A DNA stretch of 64,000 bases from Orbilia blumenaviensis (lineage: Eukaryota; Ascomycota; Orbiliomycetes; Orbiliales; Orbiliaceae). The stretch covers positions 248,001-312,000 of the forward strand of contig JAVHNS010000010.1 in NCBI GenBank assembly GCA_036872755.1, given 5' to 3'. The translations under genes and the position numbers were made by a program. Below the pieces are notes generated by a model. It ran no database searches. It worked only from the letters and a program-made list of their open reading frames with translations, and had not been told where the DNA came from. This document shows, piece by piece, positions 23,727 through 36,205 of the stretch. Within the stretch, counting starts at the first letter, position 1. The number at the start of each line of letters is the position of its first letter.

Positions 23727-24915
23727 TTAGGCAGCAGCACGACGACGATCTCTCTCTTCGGCGATAGTAAGCTATAGAGGATACTGTTAGCATGCAAACG
23801 TTGTGATAGAAACTTGATAGAATGCTACTAACCTTGACACCCTTACCCTTGGGCAGGGAGATCCAGGGCTTCTCAGTTCCAATGATGAAAACGTTGCTCA
23901 GTCGGGTGGCGAAAGAGTTGTCAATAGCATCCTTGATGTGGACAATATCAAAACCACCATCGTGACGTTCACGGTGAGTGATAACACCAACACGACCCAT
24001 GTTACGACCACCAGTGACCATAACAATGGCACCGGTATCGAAAGAAATGGACTCCTCGATCTTTCCGGTTTCTAAATCAACCTTGACGGTGTCGTTGACC
24101 TTAATAGATGGGTCTGGGTAGCGGATTCTATATAACAAAGTCAATATTCCGCAATTTTATCACTACTTCTCCCACTTCAAATATCGTAAACTTACGTTCG
24201 GGCATCGTGTGTAACAAGGTATGGGATTCCCTTCTGTCCGAGCTGGACTCTTCGGACCTTGCACAGCTTGTACTTGGCCTCCTCTGGGGTGATTCTGTGG
24301 ATGGTGAAACGGCCCTTGGTGTCGTAGATGAGACGGAAGTGCTCTCCAGTCTTCTCAATGGTGATGACATCCATGAAGCCAGCTGGGAAGGTGGCATCAG
24401 TTCGGACCTTTCCGTCGACCTGGATAAGGCGCTGCATAACAATGGCCTTGGTTTCCCTGCCATTCAAGGCATACTTAAGACGGTTTCGGAGGAAGACTCT
24501 ATCCGCGCAGAACGTCCCACAATTAGATCCCTGAATTCCAGATCACAAATTTCACTCGCAAGTCGGATATTTTGACATACATCAGAGGAAGGCAGTCCCT
24601 GAGTTTGTGAGGACCGGGAGACGGTCGTGGGGCGTAGGTGCCGGAGAGTTTGTCGAGCAGCCAGTGAGATGGCGCCGATAGGCGTTTCATATGCTTCTTT
24701 CTACATTGCCAATTAGCTTCAATTACGCAAGCAAAAGCGACGATTCCTTCCATCCAACCCCCTCCGCTACCATCGGTCGTTCTTCATCCAAATACATTCG
24801 AATACGTTGTCCCACATGCCATCCCACAAAGAACGCCGTTGGTAACGAAGTTGGTGGAATCGTAAGGTCTCAAAGCAACTGATTTTTCGAAGAGTACTAA
24901 CGGTCCACGAGCCAT
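23727..24915 (-). CDS. RPS4: Small-subunit ribosomal protein eS4
   Basis: This is a structural protein of the 40S subunit, binding 18S rRNA. Five exons (24915-24902, 24700-24581, 24498-24196, 24127-23833, 23771-23727) encode 258 residues, close to the ~261 of other eukaryotes. The first exon is only 14 nt (MARGP, split), a common arrangement in ribosomal protein genes. Signature stretches are [33 protein letters not shown] (joined across intron 2), [20 protein letters not shown] and [20 protein letters not shown] (KOW/S4E region). The C-terminus [14 protein letters not shown] comes from the last exon. The long first intron (201 nt) is also typical of ribosomal protein genes. Confidence 0.97.
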
Positions 24916-27671
24916 ATTTGCGGAGTTTCAGGGGTCGAGAAGGGTGTGTCGTGTAAGATAGGGAAGTGTCGACGACGGCGATGATGACCTTGAAGTATGG
25001 ATAGGTTTGACGAGACCTTGAATGGGGATGTTAGACCAAAATTTCGACATGCACTGTGCCAAGCCTGCATCTAATCCAGAAATCCGCGTTGGGTGCCAAA
25101 TAGGGCTTGCCCTAACCATTCAGAGCAAACGAATTCTAGATCACGTGAGTTGTCGTTTTACAACAGCTTGCAACGCAGAACTCCAACCGCAAGTACCCGA
25201 GATATGTATGGAGGCTCTCGAATCAACACATTCCTACTCATGCGATATCTAGCCGGGCTGTGTCGTTATGGCATGTGCATGTGCAGTTAGATCCCGGATT
25301 CTTCATTCCTGACAAGTAAATAAAGCGTGGCAAAGCCCAGTCTGGGTACCTGCTTTTTTGTCAAAGACATTTACTTGCCACATACTGTGGCATCAAAACG
25401 TGATGTCTCTTTGCTGATTGGTCCGAAAACCACTACTAACTACTCTCAACCGGATGTCGAGCCTGGTACAGGGAGGTGTAAGTAGAATCCAAAAAATTTC
25501 CAGCTGAATCCATCAAGCAAGGGTACTTACTGCTGTCAGTCATGCAGATTGATGCAGCCTACTTAGAATCAATTCCTAGGGGGAAAAAAAAAAAAAAAAA
25601 AAAAAATAGCTGCAGCTGAGCTAGTGTAGTGGAGACTACTTGGTTACATAGATGGCTAGGGTTCATGCTCAGAGGCATAAATTGCATAGCAGGAATGATG
25701 CTACGTGACTTTCACTCAAAGAGAAAATGCAGAAGCACCATACGGCTGGTCTTTCCCTTCTAGTTGACCGTGTAATTTAGTCCAGTATCTCAAACATCGT
25801 CTGGTCAGACATGCATGAAGCCATTCTCACAAGCGGCCTTCAATGGAATACCTTCAGATCAACCCTTGCTCTATTACCGTCTCCTGTTATTGGGCACGAG
25901 AACATAACATCGATTAAGCCATATTGGTCTCATTAATGATGTACTTTGCAACTCCCATCCATGCCAATTTCACGAGCCATGACCCCTAAACTGTTTTCAT
26001 TGGTTCGTCTCTTCTCGTAGCCTGGCGTGGATACAGTTTTACCTACACCGAAAACTTACTTGCTGCAATCATGATACCATTGCCACTGCATATGCATACA
26101 TATGTATGGCCACAAACCTCAGCAGCATTTTGTCCGCCCTGATAGTTAGAGAGGATTTCAACGTAAGGGTTGTCTCGGTGTAACGATGGAATACCCACAG
26201 GTACATCACTCCTGTTGGCTGAAAGTCCTCCCGTTAACCTGAGCCACGTCTTCGACTCTACATGGGTGATTGGGCGGAGTAATCTGGCATGGACGGGAGA
26301 GTATACTTATGACCGGGGGCTGCTCAGCATGTAGTACTATATTAGGAGCCAATTATTGAATCCGTGCGAATCTGTACCTCCGCCTTGTCTCGTAAGCCAG
26401 GCATGTTTACACATTGCCGATCCCGCCCTCTAAACAATAAAATCTTGCCACCTTTCCTGCCCCCAGGCCGGGATTCACTCTCGGCCTTGTCTCTAAGACT
26501 GGCCGGACATGCATGAAGCTCATGGTTTGGCCAATTTGGTTGTCTCACAAAACACCCAGGCCTGCGAGTAAACATTAGTCTGTAATCTCCAGGCTAACCA
26601 GTACCGCCCTCTACACACCCCCGTTGTAGAGAAAACAAACAACTGACTATGGTGCACACATAGTCTATGGTCGGTTGTGGGTATTCTACAAATAACGTTG
26701 GAAGCGGGCCTACGCAATTAGAGATTGAGGAGTGGCTTGCAGTGTAAATATATATCTAGTTTTTAAGTAGCCATAGACAAAAACTCTCGAGCCCGCCATG
26801 TCCATGCTGACTACAGAGTATCGGATAGGTGTAGATATACTTAAGGGTTATAAAATTTTGAGATTAATGTGGCGCCAGTTTAGCTGAACAAAGATGACAA
26901 GCCTCAGGATATAAGAATATTCAAGATGTTCTTTGATATCTGATATGTTCGATTTTTTAATTAGCCAGCCAACTTTATATAAAGTAAATATGTCGGAGGA
27001 GGAGAGTGACAAATATTTCACGGCGCCTAATGCGGAGATGTCCATTTAATTCGCTCAAAAATGCAATTGTGAGAGTGGTTTAGGCGGATTAAACCCCATG
27101 TAATTAGGTTATCATGTACATGTATGTGCATGATTCGAATATGGGATATGAGGAAAGGAAGGATAGTATTGTTGAACAAAACACTGGAAAGGACAATCGA
27201 CTATGAATAACAGGTGCATATGCACATGCCCATGAATACCCAACTACGAGAAAGTACATGTACTTAGAATGTAACGAGATGAAATATCCCAACGTGTCCC
27301 ACCAAAGTTTAGAAGCAAGCTCAGCAATGCAAGATAAACGCCGAAGGAACAAAAAAAGAAACCCAGGGAGAATCAGAAACGGAAAAGCCTAAAACAGTAA
27401 ATACTTACATTAGAAAAATCGATGTAGGCCAAATTAACAATCAAAACAGGTAGAATCAAAAGCCCGCCACAAAGAACCACCCAGGGAAAGCGTTTATAAA
27501 CAGTCGAACGGATTTCTTAGGAAGAATCGCCCCCCCGATGACAAAAGAAAATCGACATAATGTTACCATACCGGCGCGAGGACGGGTGTATCTGAGAAAA
27601 GCCTGAGCAATAACGCCAAAACAAAACAAGTAACGACACAAGAAAGAGAAGAAAAGTAAAAATAAAAAAAT
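24916..27671. other. Gene-free stretch of about 2.7 kb
   Basis: This contains the RPS4 promoter, an A23 tract at 25584-25606, and a pair of similar segments around 25801-25822 and 26500-26521 sharing GACATGCATGAAGC. Open frames in 26340-26720 carry internal repeats but no domain. No transposon coding motif was recognised. Confidence 0.4.
25101..25114. promoter_or_regulatory. TAGGGC inverted repeat upstream of RPS4
   Basis: TAGGGC-TT-GCCCTA is an almost perfect palindrome 186 bp upstream of the RPS4 ATG, and its right half reads TTAGGGC on the minus strand. TTAGGG-type sites bound by Tbf1-like factors are known to drive ribosomal protein genes in several fungi. Assigning this site to such a factor is inference. 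Confidence 0.4.
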
Positions 27672-28974
27672 CTATGCCATGATGTTCAATTCCTGGTCCC
27701 ATGTAAAACCCATATATGGATCATATTGGTTGGCGTAGCACCATTGGTCCGAAGAATCTAACTGCATGGGTTGTTCTTGATACTCATGTTGTATCGATTG
27801 GATTTGACCCATGCCATCAAAGCAGTTGATTGTTTGTTGGGGTTGCTCATAGAAGTTTGTGCCTGACGAAAAATCTTGAGTGGTGGGATACATTTCAACA
27901 GGCGGGCTATGATAATACGGAACAGCACCGAAATCGTAACTCGGTGACGAAGCAGGACACTCCTCAGCCTCTAAGGACTCATCTGCATGCGGCTCGACGT
28001 AAGTCATATTTTGTTCTATTTCTGGGTCGGCCGGGGCCGGACTGGGGTTTTCGTTATCATCTTCGATTATCACGGATAGAGGGCTCGCCGCGGGAATCCC
28101 TTCGTCGATCACAGTTGTCGGTAAGTTGGCATGAGGGACACCAAATTTTGTATGGAAATGCCTAGAATAACCCTTCTGCGCAGCCAATACGTCGAAGTTG
28201 CGTGGATTCCGAGCCCTGATGACCGAGAACGGTTGCTGGAACCAGCTCAAGAAGGTCCCAATGGGGTCGCCTTCAATCTTTGAATCCGTAATTGGGCTGA
28301 CCCAGTCGCCATATCCGTATATCTAGTAAAAAGTATTAGACTGATTGTGATTTTATGATTGAGAATCTAGAGAATGTTATTATTGTTCGTACCCTTAATA
28401 CATGAACGGATGCTTCGTTCAAAGCATTGATATAAATGCTTGCTATTGGATGCTTCCTTAGATAGTCTTCCTCCAGTGATTCCAGGATCTCGATGGCCAC
28501 TTTGATGTGATGGCAGTTATATTGGACACTTTTTTCCATTTCATCAATTTTGCCGCTGGCATATAGTTCATCGAGGTCGTCATTGTCCAGATTCAAGCCC
28601 AGTTCACTCTGATAGTATCGGACAGAGAGCGTCATCAGAACAATAAATAATTCGTACCACCCAAATGAGTAGATCACCGGATCCTTCATTCGCGGGTCGT
28701 CCCAACTTAAAAACAGAAAGTCTTTGTGCTTTTTATCTAAAATTCCTCTAATCCGACGTATTTTGTCCCAGTGTAGCTTGAGCCAGGGATCCAGATTTGT
28801 TGTGAACCAATAATCTAGATCCACTGTATTCCTTTTGGCATAGATATTCCATAGCCATTCCACGATCGACGATACCCCCCTCTCGCGATGAGGCTTGCGT
28901 CGTGACGGTCGCGGGGGGTACATCTCGCTCATGTCGACCGGTCCCCCTACTGGATGTGTGAAATATTCCGGCAT
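27672..28974 (-). CDS. Unrecognised protein, 410 residues
   Basis: Two exons (28974-28393 and 28322-27672) join in phase 0 across a 70-nt intron with GTACGA and TAG ends, giving 410 residues. The N-terminal half is rich in Trp and aromatic residues, with segments such as VEWLWNIYAKR and DYWFTTNLDPWLKLHWDKIRR, then a probably helical region (YELFIVLMTLSVRYYQSE) and an acidic stretch (DNDDLDELY). The C-terminal half, from about residue 265, is acidic, Pro/Ser/Gln/Tyr-rich and probably disordered, ending DPYMGFTWDQELNIMA. It has no signal peptide or zinc-binding pattern. I do not recognise a family. The disordered Gln/Tyr-rich tail could be an activation-type or prion-like region, but this is only composition. 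Length and splice continuity make it likely to be a real gene. Confidence 0.65.
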
Positions 28975-30516
28975 TTATATATTTTTTTCTTCGATGTGAA
29001 AGGAGGCGCTATGAGTCGAGTCGCTCTCTAAATCGTACGTATGGCCTCCAGCTCGAAGATACGAGGGATTGGGATGTCTGTGTAACCACTAAGTGTCTTG
29101 AAGGAGAAAGACTAACGTCCTTGATCCGGTTTAGGCAAGATACAACAATGCTCCCCTACCAGAAGGCTGTGTAACGTAGTTTTCGATAACGATGTTTAAG
29201 GTAAACCTTCAAGGAGATAGTTGAATATTTAAATAGATATACCAGATACGTCGACGATACTACTTTTATAAAAAGGATATGCCCAAGGTGGATAGAAGAA
29301 AAAACACTAGCTCTTGAGGGGAAGCCAGGAATGAAGGGGGTGTTGAAATGAATGCTTGGTTTTTCGAGAGCAAGGCATCAGCCATGCAGCGTATATCGTC
29401 CTCTTTAAGTAAGTAGATGGACCGCAGCAAATATCGACTTCGTAGCTACGCAACTCGGAAAGAGAGTGGTTTTGGATTTATGGGAAATGGCTATCACATT
29501 TTGGATTGCTCAGAGTGCGGCGTGGTATAAATGGTACATATGTGTACCTGGCCAAGGTGAAGCTTTCGTTTGACCGAGGTCACCAGCCAAGATGGCAGTA
29601 TAGCATATCCTAGTCACAGGGTTCAGAATATTTTCTTGTTTCTTGTTTCTTATTTCTTTACTTTTTCTATTCTTTTCCCCATGTCTTTCTTTTTTTCTCT
29701 TTCGTTTTTTCATCAGGTACAACTTGTCATATTTTCTTCTTTGGCATTTGGGTTTCGATTGGATATTTGCGGGTTGTCAAGCACGTTGTTTTTCTCCAGA
29801 AGCCAGGAGTGACAATCGGCCATTTTGGACGTATCAGAAGTCCTTGGAGGTGTAAGAAAGCAGCAAAAGACCCCAAAACCAGGTCTCCTACCGATCTGTG
29901 TGTTCGGCACCCAATGCATTTAATTTAACAACATCAAGTTCAGGGGTTGAATTGCGATCTACTTGCCGCACCGTTCTTCGTGTGTGGTACCTGTACGTCG
30001 ACTTTTTTCTTCAGAAGGACACTAGCGAGGGTACCAACATCCGGGATAGAAACCAATTGGTTGTTTATTCGGCAGGCCGTGCATTTTTTTGGAACCGTGG
30101 AATCGCCCCGGCCGTGGGGAAGCACGATGAGCTCGGAAGGCCTATGTATTAAGCGCAATGCCTTCTCCTTTTAATTAGCCGTGTAAATAGGAGATCTCAG
30201 CTAGTAGCTCATGTTGCAGAGCTTCGCTGTTTGGCCCGGGATCCTGATCACTGAATGGCTCAAGAGAACCTCCGCTTAGCAGTTTATGGCCTTTGAGAGT
30301 GTCACGCAGGCTAGATTGGGCGATGTGGCTTCTGGGCTACACAAATTTGGAAAATAAACTGGGCTAACGTCAGCCATTTTAGACTTGATTGTGTCAATAG
30401 CGTCAGGCCCTAGTCAAAACTTGGGCCTAGAACGGGGCCTCTAGAGATAAGCGGGACGTTTGTGGATATTGGGTTTGCCGTGTTCACCCTTGTTTCCACC
30501 AGCTCTCGAGACTGAT

Positions 30517-30705
30517 CTACGGGGACGCCTCGGATGGTAAATTGGGGCACGCACTTACACAGGGCGTCTTGCCATCGACATCATGTGGCAGCTTGCCTGT
30601 GTAGCGAATAATCATAATTCCAACTCCTTGGAATTGGCACTGGTCGATCTTCCAACTGTCTGGTGTATTGGGTGTCTGTATTGGTAGAACCGTTGACATG
30701 CGCAT
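30517..30705 (-). CDS. Possible small protein or exon (doubtful)
   Basis: The 62-codon frame begins MRMSTVLPIQTPNTPDSWK. Near its end, GTAAGT (donor-like, after DGKTPC) suggests that it could be an exon of a spliced gene, but I could not find a convincing continuation. It lies about 105 nt downstream of the other small frame on the same strand. Confidence 0.15.
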   Translation of the reverse strand: MRMSTVLPIQTPNTPDSWKIDQCQFQGVGIMIIRYTGKLPHDVDGKTPCVSACPNLPSEASP

Positions 30706-30810
30706 ATTAACGTAAATTTAAATCCCGAACACTTTCTGTGGAGAGGTTTTCTAATAATAAGAGCAATTGCCATAAATATTACCCGCCAGAACTATAGATG
30801 ACTCCTCAGC

Positions 30811-31023
30811 TCAATCTTGGCTTGCAGAAAGGAGCTCTGGTTGAGTATATACGACGTAGACGTCTTGGGAACACTCTACCCAGCTTCCCTCATCGCAAAA
30901 GTATTCGTGCATTTCTTGCCGGTTGAAACCAGATTTTTCTAGCCTCCAGAAGGCGTAAATTCCCGCAGCTAAGGCTAGAACTGGCTCAGTGGTAGTGAAT
31001 AGCTTAACCGCGGGTTCGGGCAT
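30811..31023 (-). CDS. Possible small protein, 70 residues (doubtful)
   Basis: An ATG-started frame with ordinary amino-acid composition: a hydrophobic segment (PVLALAAGIYAFWRLEKSG, residues 14-32) followed by an acidic, Tyr-rich tail. No family was recognised and no flanking exon could be joined. It could be a genuine small membrane-associated protein or a chance frame. Confidence 0.2.
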   Translation of the reverse strand: MPEPAVKLFTTTEPVLALAAGIYAFWRLEKSGFNRQEMHEYFCDEGSWVECSQDVYVVYTQPELLSASQD

Positions 31024-32092
31024 GCTTCCCTATTGATATCGCCAAAACTGAATCTTAGTTTCAACTCTAATAAGTTATTTCGATGCGACCAAGCCGCCAA
31101 ATGAGGCGATATTAGTTTGAGATCGGCAATCAAAGGGAGGGTCGTTCCGCCGGGACGAAGGAGCCTCTGAGGTTAGCCTCAGGTTCAGGTTAAACATTGC
31201 CGCTACGATATATGTTTGGTTGGGCTACAAAGAGACCCGCAGGGCCCCAGGATGCCTTACACCCTCCCAGGCAGCTCTCTTGGATTCAGATGTACAGGGA
31301 TTTCGATTGTATCTGATCAGAGGATTAAATTGTGGGGATGCGATAGAGCCGGGTAAGCATGTGCTCTATCACACACCCACCACGTATTGGCGTCTCGTAA
31401 TTTGGTTTGAAGTTGTGAGGGGTTCCTGCAACAATGCGGACGAGGAACTGCATTCCTGTTTTCTTGACCACGAGGTTGAAAGCCATCCAATAGAACGAGT
31501 CGGGTATGCTCGGACAAGATCTCAGGAATCTGCTTTGCCCGATCTATCGCAGGTAGAGATAGGTATCCGCGTATGCACCTACATACTCAAATACATTCAT
31601 TTCTCGATATGGCCATGCAAGGCTAGGAATCCTAGAAGACGCCGATCAAAGAGAGAATGACCTTCGCATTTAGATTTTTGCATTCTGATGCATATGCGCA
31701 TGATTGAGAACCTGTGCGTATGTGAATTGGAAATCCGAGATGAAAGAAGAAATATAGATGAATAGCTGTCAGGAAGTTCGTTCAATGGAGGCCTGCCGAA
31801 TTGGCTTGAGCCGACTAAACTTTCTGTATCTGGAGCATCATGTAAAAGAAGGTTTCGAATTGACGAGTTTCCGAAGGTGCTCTGGATACCAGTTCATGCC
31901 CTGGCTGAGAAGTATTCCGCACGGACGCAACAACTAATGATATAATCTTAAGTCCGGACATGATTGTTTTATTCTTATTTTTTGAGATTATGAGCCCAAG
32001 AGTGGGAGAGAATATCGACTGGTCGACTCAGGAAATATCATTAGCAGGTCTTGTGCCCATTCAGTCGTTTTGCTTTGGTTTTTTTTCGAAGC

Positions 32093-32127
<35 letters not shown>

Positions 32128-33210
32128 TCGGTGGCTTAAGAGTTATGCGTATGTCATGTTGATGCTAAGACTAATAGCGTGTCTCTGATTGCCCCCGAAC
32201 AGTGACGACAGAAGAAGTTCCACCAGAAAAGACCCACAATGCAAAAATGCAAATTAAGAACTGCTGGTAATAGAACCCCACAGGAATATTCCGCAGGTGC
32301 CTTGTACAGTTCAATTGAATATTCTGAACCCCTGTGCGATCAGCGAAACATTTGAAATCGTGTTGCGTCGAGGGTTGGATGTTGTAGTTTAAAGTCCGGT
32401 AACCTTGTAGCTGGCGTAAGCCAGTGGCTGGAGATGGCACCGATGGCGCTCATCTGGTGAGGCGATGGAATCCGAGGCGTCGACTGCCGAAAGATTTGCG
32501 AGTGTGGAGGTGGGTGGTTGCACCAGATCTACCCCATCCCATCCCATCTAGCTATAGCTAAGCCAGCTAGGGTTCAAAGCTGTGGCCATGGCCTGGCCAG
32601 CCTTCCTCGATCTGAGGGGTATGCCATGGACAAGGCCTGGACGCAAGGGTATGCAGAGCAGAGACACACACCGATATGGCATGGCATGGCTAGCATGGTT
32701 AGCATGGCTGGCATGGCTTGATGAGCGTTATTAACATCGAGCGGTTGGATGTATCTGTATATGTGCACACCAGGTACATGTACAGGTACTTGGACAGGAA
32801 GTTGAGTCGAGTTGGGTCGACTAAAATTCGGGTTGATACGGACAGCGAGGCACAGACGAAGGTGCAGGCACGCTAACGTCGCCGGCAACACACCAGCACT
32901 ACACCTTGGTATATTTTACACTTACATCACGCTCACACCTACTAACTACCTTAACACCTTTGCACACACACTCACACATTTACAGCGCTAACGCTAATGT
33001 TGGTTAACTCGTCCACTCCTGGTCACCAACAGATCTGAGAAACTAAGTAGGTACCTAAGCTAAGTACTTGGCCAAATAGAATACTTAAGTGCGTACATAC
33101 CTGGGCAAGGTAAGTAAGAAGGTACTACTTGTTAGGCTGGACTGCGCGTTTGGGGATCCGAACCCTTGCATACGCCATCTCGAGACCCTCTGCTGCTCGT
33201 CCGCCCGCCC

Positions 33211-33231
33211 GATCAGATCAGATCAGATCAG
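33211..33231. repeat. GATCA microsatellite
   Basis: Four tandem GATCA units plus a final G, in the ATG29 upstream region. Probably a simple slippage repeat. Confidence 0.85.
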
Positions 33232-33818
33232 TCTAGTCACATGGTGAGAAGTTAGCTTCACGGTCCCCGTCCATCTTACCGGCCCGGAGTTGAGGATAAA
33301 CTCTCACCCATCCATCTTATCCATCTAAATTAAGGTGGTGGTGGTGGTGGCATATCGTTCCTATATGCACGCATGTACATACGTGTGTATGTATGCGTAC
33401 CATATCGCGAGGTTTCGTCTGATCACAGCTCCAATCACTTTGCATTAAACCCAGGTAGTACTGTTCCCAGCCGTTGGTATCACATATCACTTAGCTATTA
33501 ACAGCGCTTTCTGACAACGGCTTGCAAAAGTACGGAGATATATCGACATGACCAGTTCCTGCAGTGGGCCCTGACGGCGCGTACGGCTAGAGAACTCTAC
33601 ACACATACTTGCTTTACTTATACATCTCCACCTGAAAGCTGGGCTCATCACCTGGGCTGTTTCTAGCTAAACACCCCCGGAATTAGCCTTCCAAAGGTTG
33701 ACCGACCCATATTGCCTTCCGCTATCCTACTATAGACTACCTTGAGGGCTGGCTATTCTCCGGATAGCATCACATCACACCTTTCGGCGAACCAGTTAGC
33801 GTTAGCCTCTGGTAGAAG

Positions 33819-36205
33819 ATGCCAACTCGAAATATGTCACGACAGCCATTTCAAACAGCCGGTTTCGTGGAATTCCCGCCTCCGCCTCTACCGCCTGTGC
33901 CTTCAACTCCCACGATGGCTTCTAACCGCCAGTTCGCTGGCTTGACGATGCCTTCTGGCCTTCACCCTACGGCTCGTAGAGGAACGCCATCTATTGGCGT
34001 AGCTTCAGATCAACAATCCTCAGATGTCAGATATACCGTATACCTGAGATTGCCATTTCCAAGAAATGGATTTGTCGACCCCCCACCAGTAAGCTAGCCC
34101 TCAACAATGCATGATAGCCTATCTTTTTACACACGCCATGCTTTATTCCATTTCTGGGGACAAAGTACCTCGTGGACAAATTCCAGGGGACGGCTCTATG
34201 TGTGCTTGTACATGTAACTCTGGCTTTTTATGCATTCTGCCTTTCTTTACTTTTTTTTTCCTCTTCTAAATTCTTCTTTTCTTTTCTAATCGTCTGATTC
34301 TGCAGGTAGACTGGGATGCTTCTAAAGAGCGCAGCCTGTGGAAGGTCATTTCAAAGCATCGAAACAGCGAATTAGATTGTAAGTTTTTGCCCAGTCTTGC
34401 AGATGTACGAGGGATCCGAGGAGATGCTAACTGCATGCACAAATGCAAGGGAATCTTTTGTAAGACAATATTCGTCTTCCCGTTTCAATATGCTTTGCAT
34501 GTGGAGGGAGAGGAAACATCAAAAATATCTCCAGCGTGCCCAGCTGACTTTTGCTAATACTTCCTTCAAGAGCGGAGCATTTCAATGTATCTGCACCATT
34601 CCTGCTCCAACAGGTGGCATGGCTGTATGAGAGAGAGCTTTCCCAGGTGAGGGCTCAACTGCGACGAGTTGGAACTGTGGGTACCCCTCTGAATACGCCA
34701 GGAACTCCGCAGCCGGGGTCTACTGGACAGAGGATTGTTTCTGGAGGTGGTATGTTCATTACCAAATAATCATCAATGGTTGAGCTATGGCTAAGATGTC
34801 GGTGTGGGCGATTAGAAACGTCAAGACCAAACTCTGCGATTGCCAGTCGGCCTTTGGGTACCCCAATGAGCCGTACTTCGTCACGAAATGTCTTGCATCC
34901 GCCTGTATCTCCAAACCCTCCAGGTAAGGGCAATTTCAACTCAGAAGTCATAATTTCCGGGCTTCTCACCAAAAGGATTGTAGACAAGGCAACAACAGCA
35001 ACAGCAACAGCAACGGCAGCAGCCCCTCCCCCTCTGTCCACCACTGCTGCGACCCCCATGTCTCGCACTACCTCGGCCTCTACGGCTCGAGCCCCCCTAG
35101 GCCAATCCTCTCAGTATCTTCCAGCCACTCCTACTATCGGAAACTTGGACACTCCATCAATGCAATCTCGGAGGGCACCCCAAACTAGCATGGAAAATGC
35201 TACAGCCACCTCGCCGACCACCTTACGTCGTTCCCCTTCTGCCTCGTCGACATCATCGTCCGGATCTTCTGATGATTCACCCACTACAGACCATAATGGG
35301 ATATTAGGCAAAAGACGGAATTTTCGAAAATTCGGCAGTGCAAGCAGGATTTCTCGAGCCCCCCAGGAACAAGCAGAGGAAGAGGAAGAAGAAAGTCCTG
35401 CATTCCTGCCATGGACTGAAAGTGCAGGCGACGGTACTAACTCTACGCCCCCAGAAGGGGCCCAAGCGGTGGGAACAGGTCCGCCAACGAGTAAGCAGCG
35501 TCGACCTCGCGCACCTCCTGGAGGTTACGAGCCGGATCGTGGTCAGAATACATCTGGTGGGACTATCCGACGGGGCTTGCAGCAAATCAACGTACAGCCT
35601 TACAATAACGTCTCCGACAGTGGAGCTTCGACACCAGCTAGCCAGTCGAGTCCTCGCCGTCAGATGTCCAACAGGCATCACGGAGCTCAGAGCAGCCCAA
35701 GTATGGGTAGCTCCTTTAGCGATCTTAGTGGTGAGTCCTTTCTCAATGGTTCATAGTTAGTTTCGGTTTGGTTGTCTTTCGTTCATCCAGGCCTTTGGTT
35801 TCTTTCCGCCTTCGTTTCTGTATCCTTCTTTCCTCTTGTAAGAAGACATGAACATCATCTCGATCCAACATCATAGAAGTTAGTTCATTATCATATTTCC
35901 CCAATCCTCTAGTTTGTATATTCACCCTCGCAATGCCCCCTTTATTTACCTTCTTTTTAAACCGACCCTCCGCTAAGAGAAATACCCTGCGTGCGCTTTA
36001 AAAACAAACCCGTCCAAAAAAGACTTTTACTAAAACCAAGTAACCCACCACCTTAACTCTTCTTCTTTTTTCTACGACAGACGCCAGTGTAACGCAATCC
36101 GCCTTGGAAGATCAGTTCTTGTCTGCGGTGGGCACGGGAGGTAGCCTTGTGAGTAGGATGTCGAGCATCAGTCAGGCGTTCCGTGGGAGACAATACCAGC
36201 ATTGA
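33819..36205 (+). CDS. ATG29: Autophagy-related protein 29
   Basis: Atg29 works with Atg17 and Atg31 as the scaffold that gathers the autophagy machinery at the phagophore assembly site. Seven exons (33819-34088, 34306-34378, 34450-34459, 34571-34749, 34816-34923, 34984-35730, 36081-36205) give 503 residues. The conserved domain starts near residue 69: DVRYTVYLRLPFPRNGFVDP, then VDWDASKERSLWKVIS, then DWNLLAEHFNVSAPFLLQQ and AWLYERELSQVRAQLRRVG. The stretch WNLLA is created by a 10-nt microexon and only then does the frame continue. The remainder is a Ser/Thr/Pro-rich disordered tail with TPMSRT repeated twice (SRTSS, SRTTS) and a conserved end SFSDLSDASVTQSALEDQFL ... SRMSSISQAFR. Intron 34924-34983 (60 nt) is stop-free and in frame, so a retained form would add 20 residues. 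Confidence 0.9.

Larger units (their letters stand above)
28975..33818. other. Largely gene-free stretch of about 4.8 kb
   Basis: It holds a T30 tract (32097-32126), GGCAT/AGCATGGCT tandem copies near 32676-32720, four GATCA units (33211-33231), a GGTGGT run near 33335 and AAGTACTT-type motifs around 33045-33130. Two short minus-strand frames (30517-30705, 30811-31023) are listed separately. The last kilobase is the ATG29 upstream region. No transposon protein or RNA gene was recognised. Confidence 0.4.

Noticed and set aside
23314..23832. Long extension of the RPS4 reading frame beyond GKGVK
   Set aside because: A donor at 23832 and an acceptor before 23771 restore the conserved C-terminus [14 protein letters not shown]; the extension is intron and 3' flank.
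31220..31660. 146-codon open frame on the plus strand
   Set aside because: No family resemblance and irregular composition, and an opposing frame overlaps it (31317-31517); looks like a chance frame.
33121..33200. GGGTTCGGATCC resembling a tRNA B box on the minus strand, and similar TTCGAA words near 15978, 60757 and 63033
   Set aside because: None has a five-pair T-stem, an A box at the proper distance or a closing acceptor stem.
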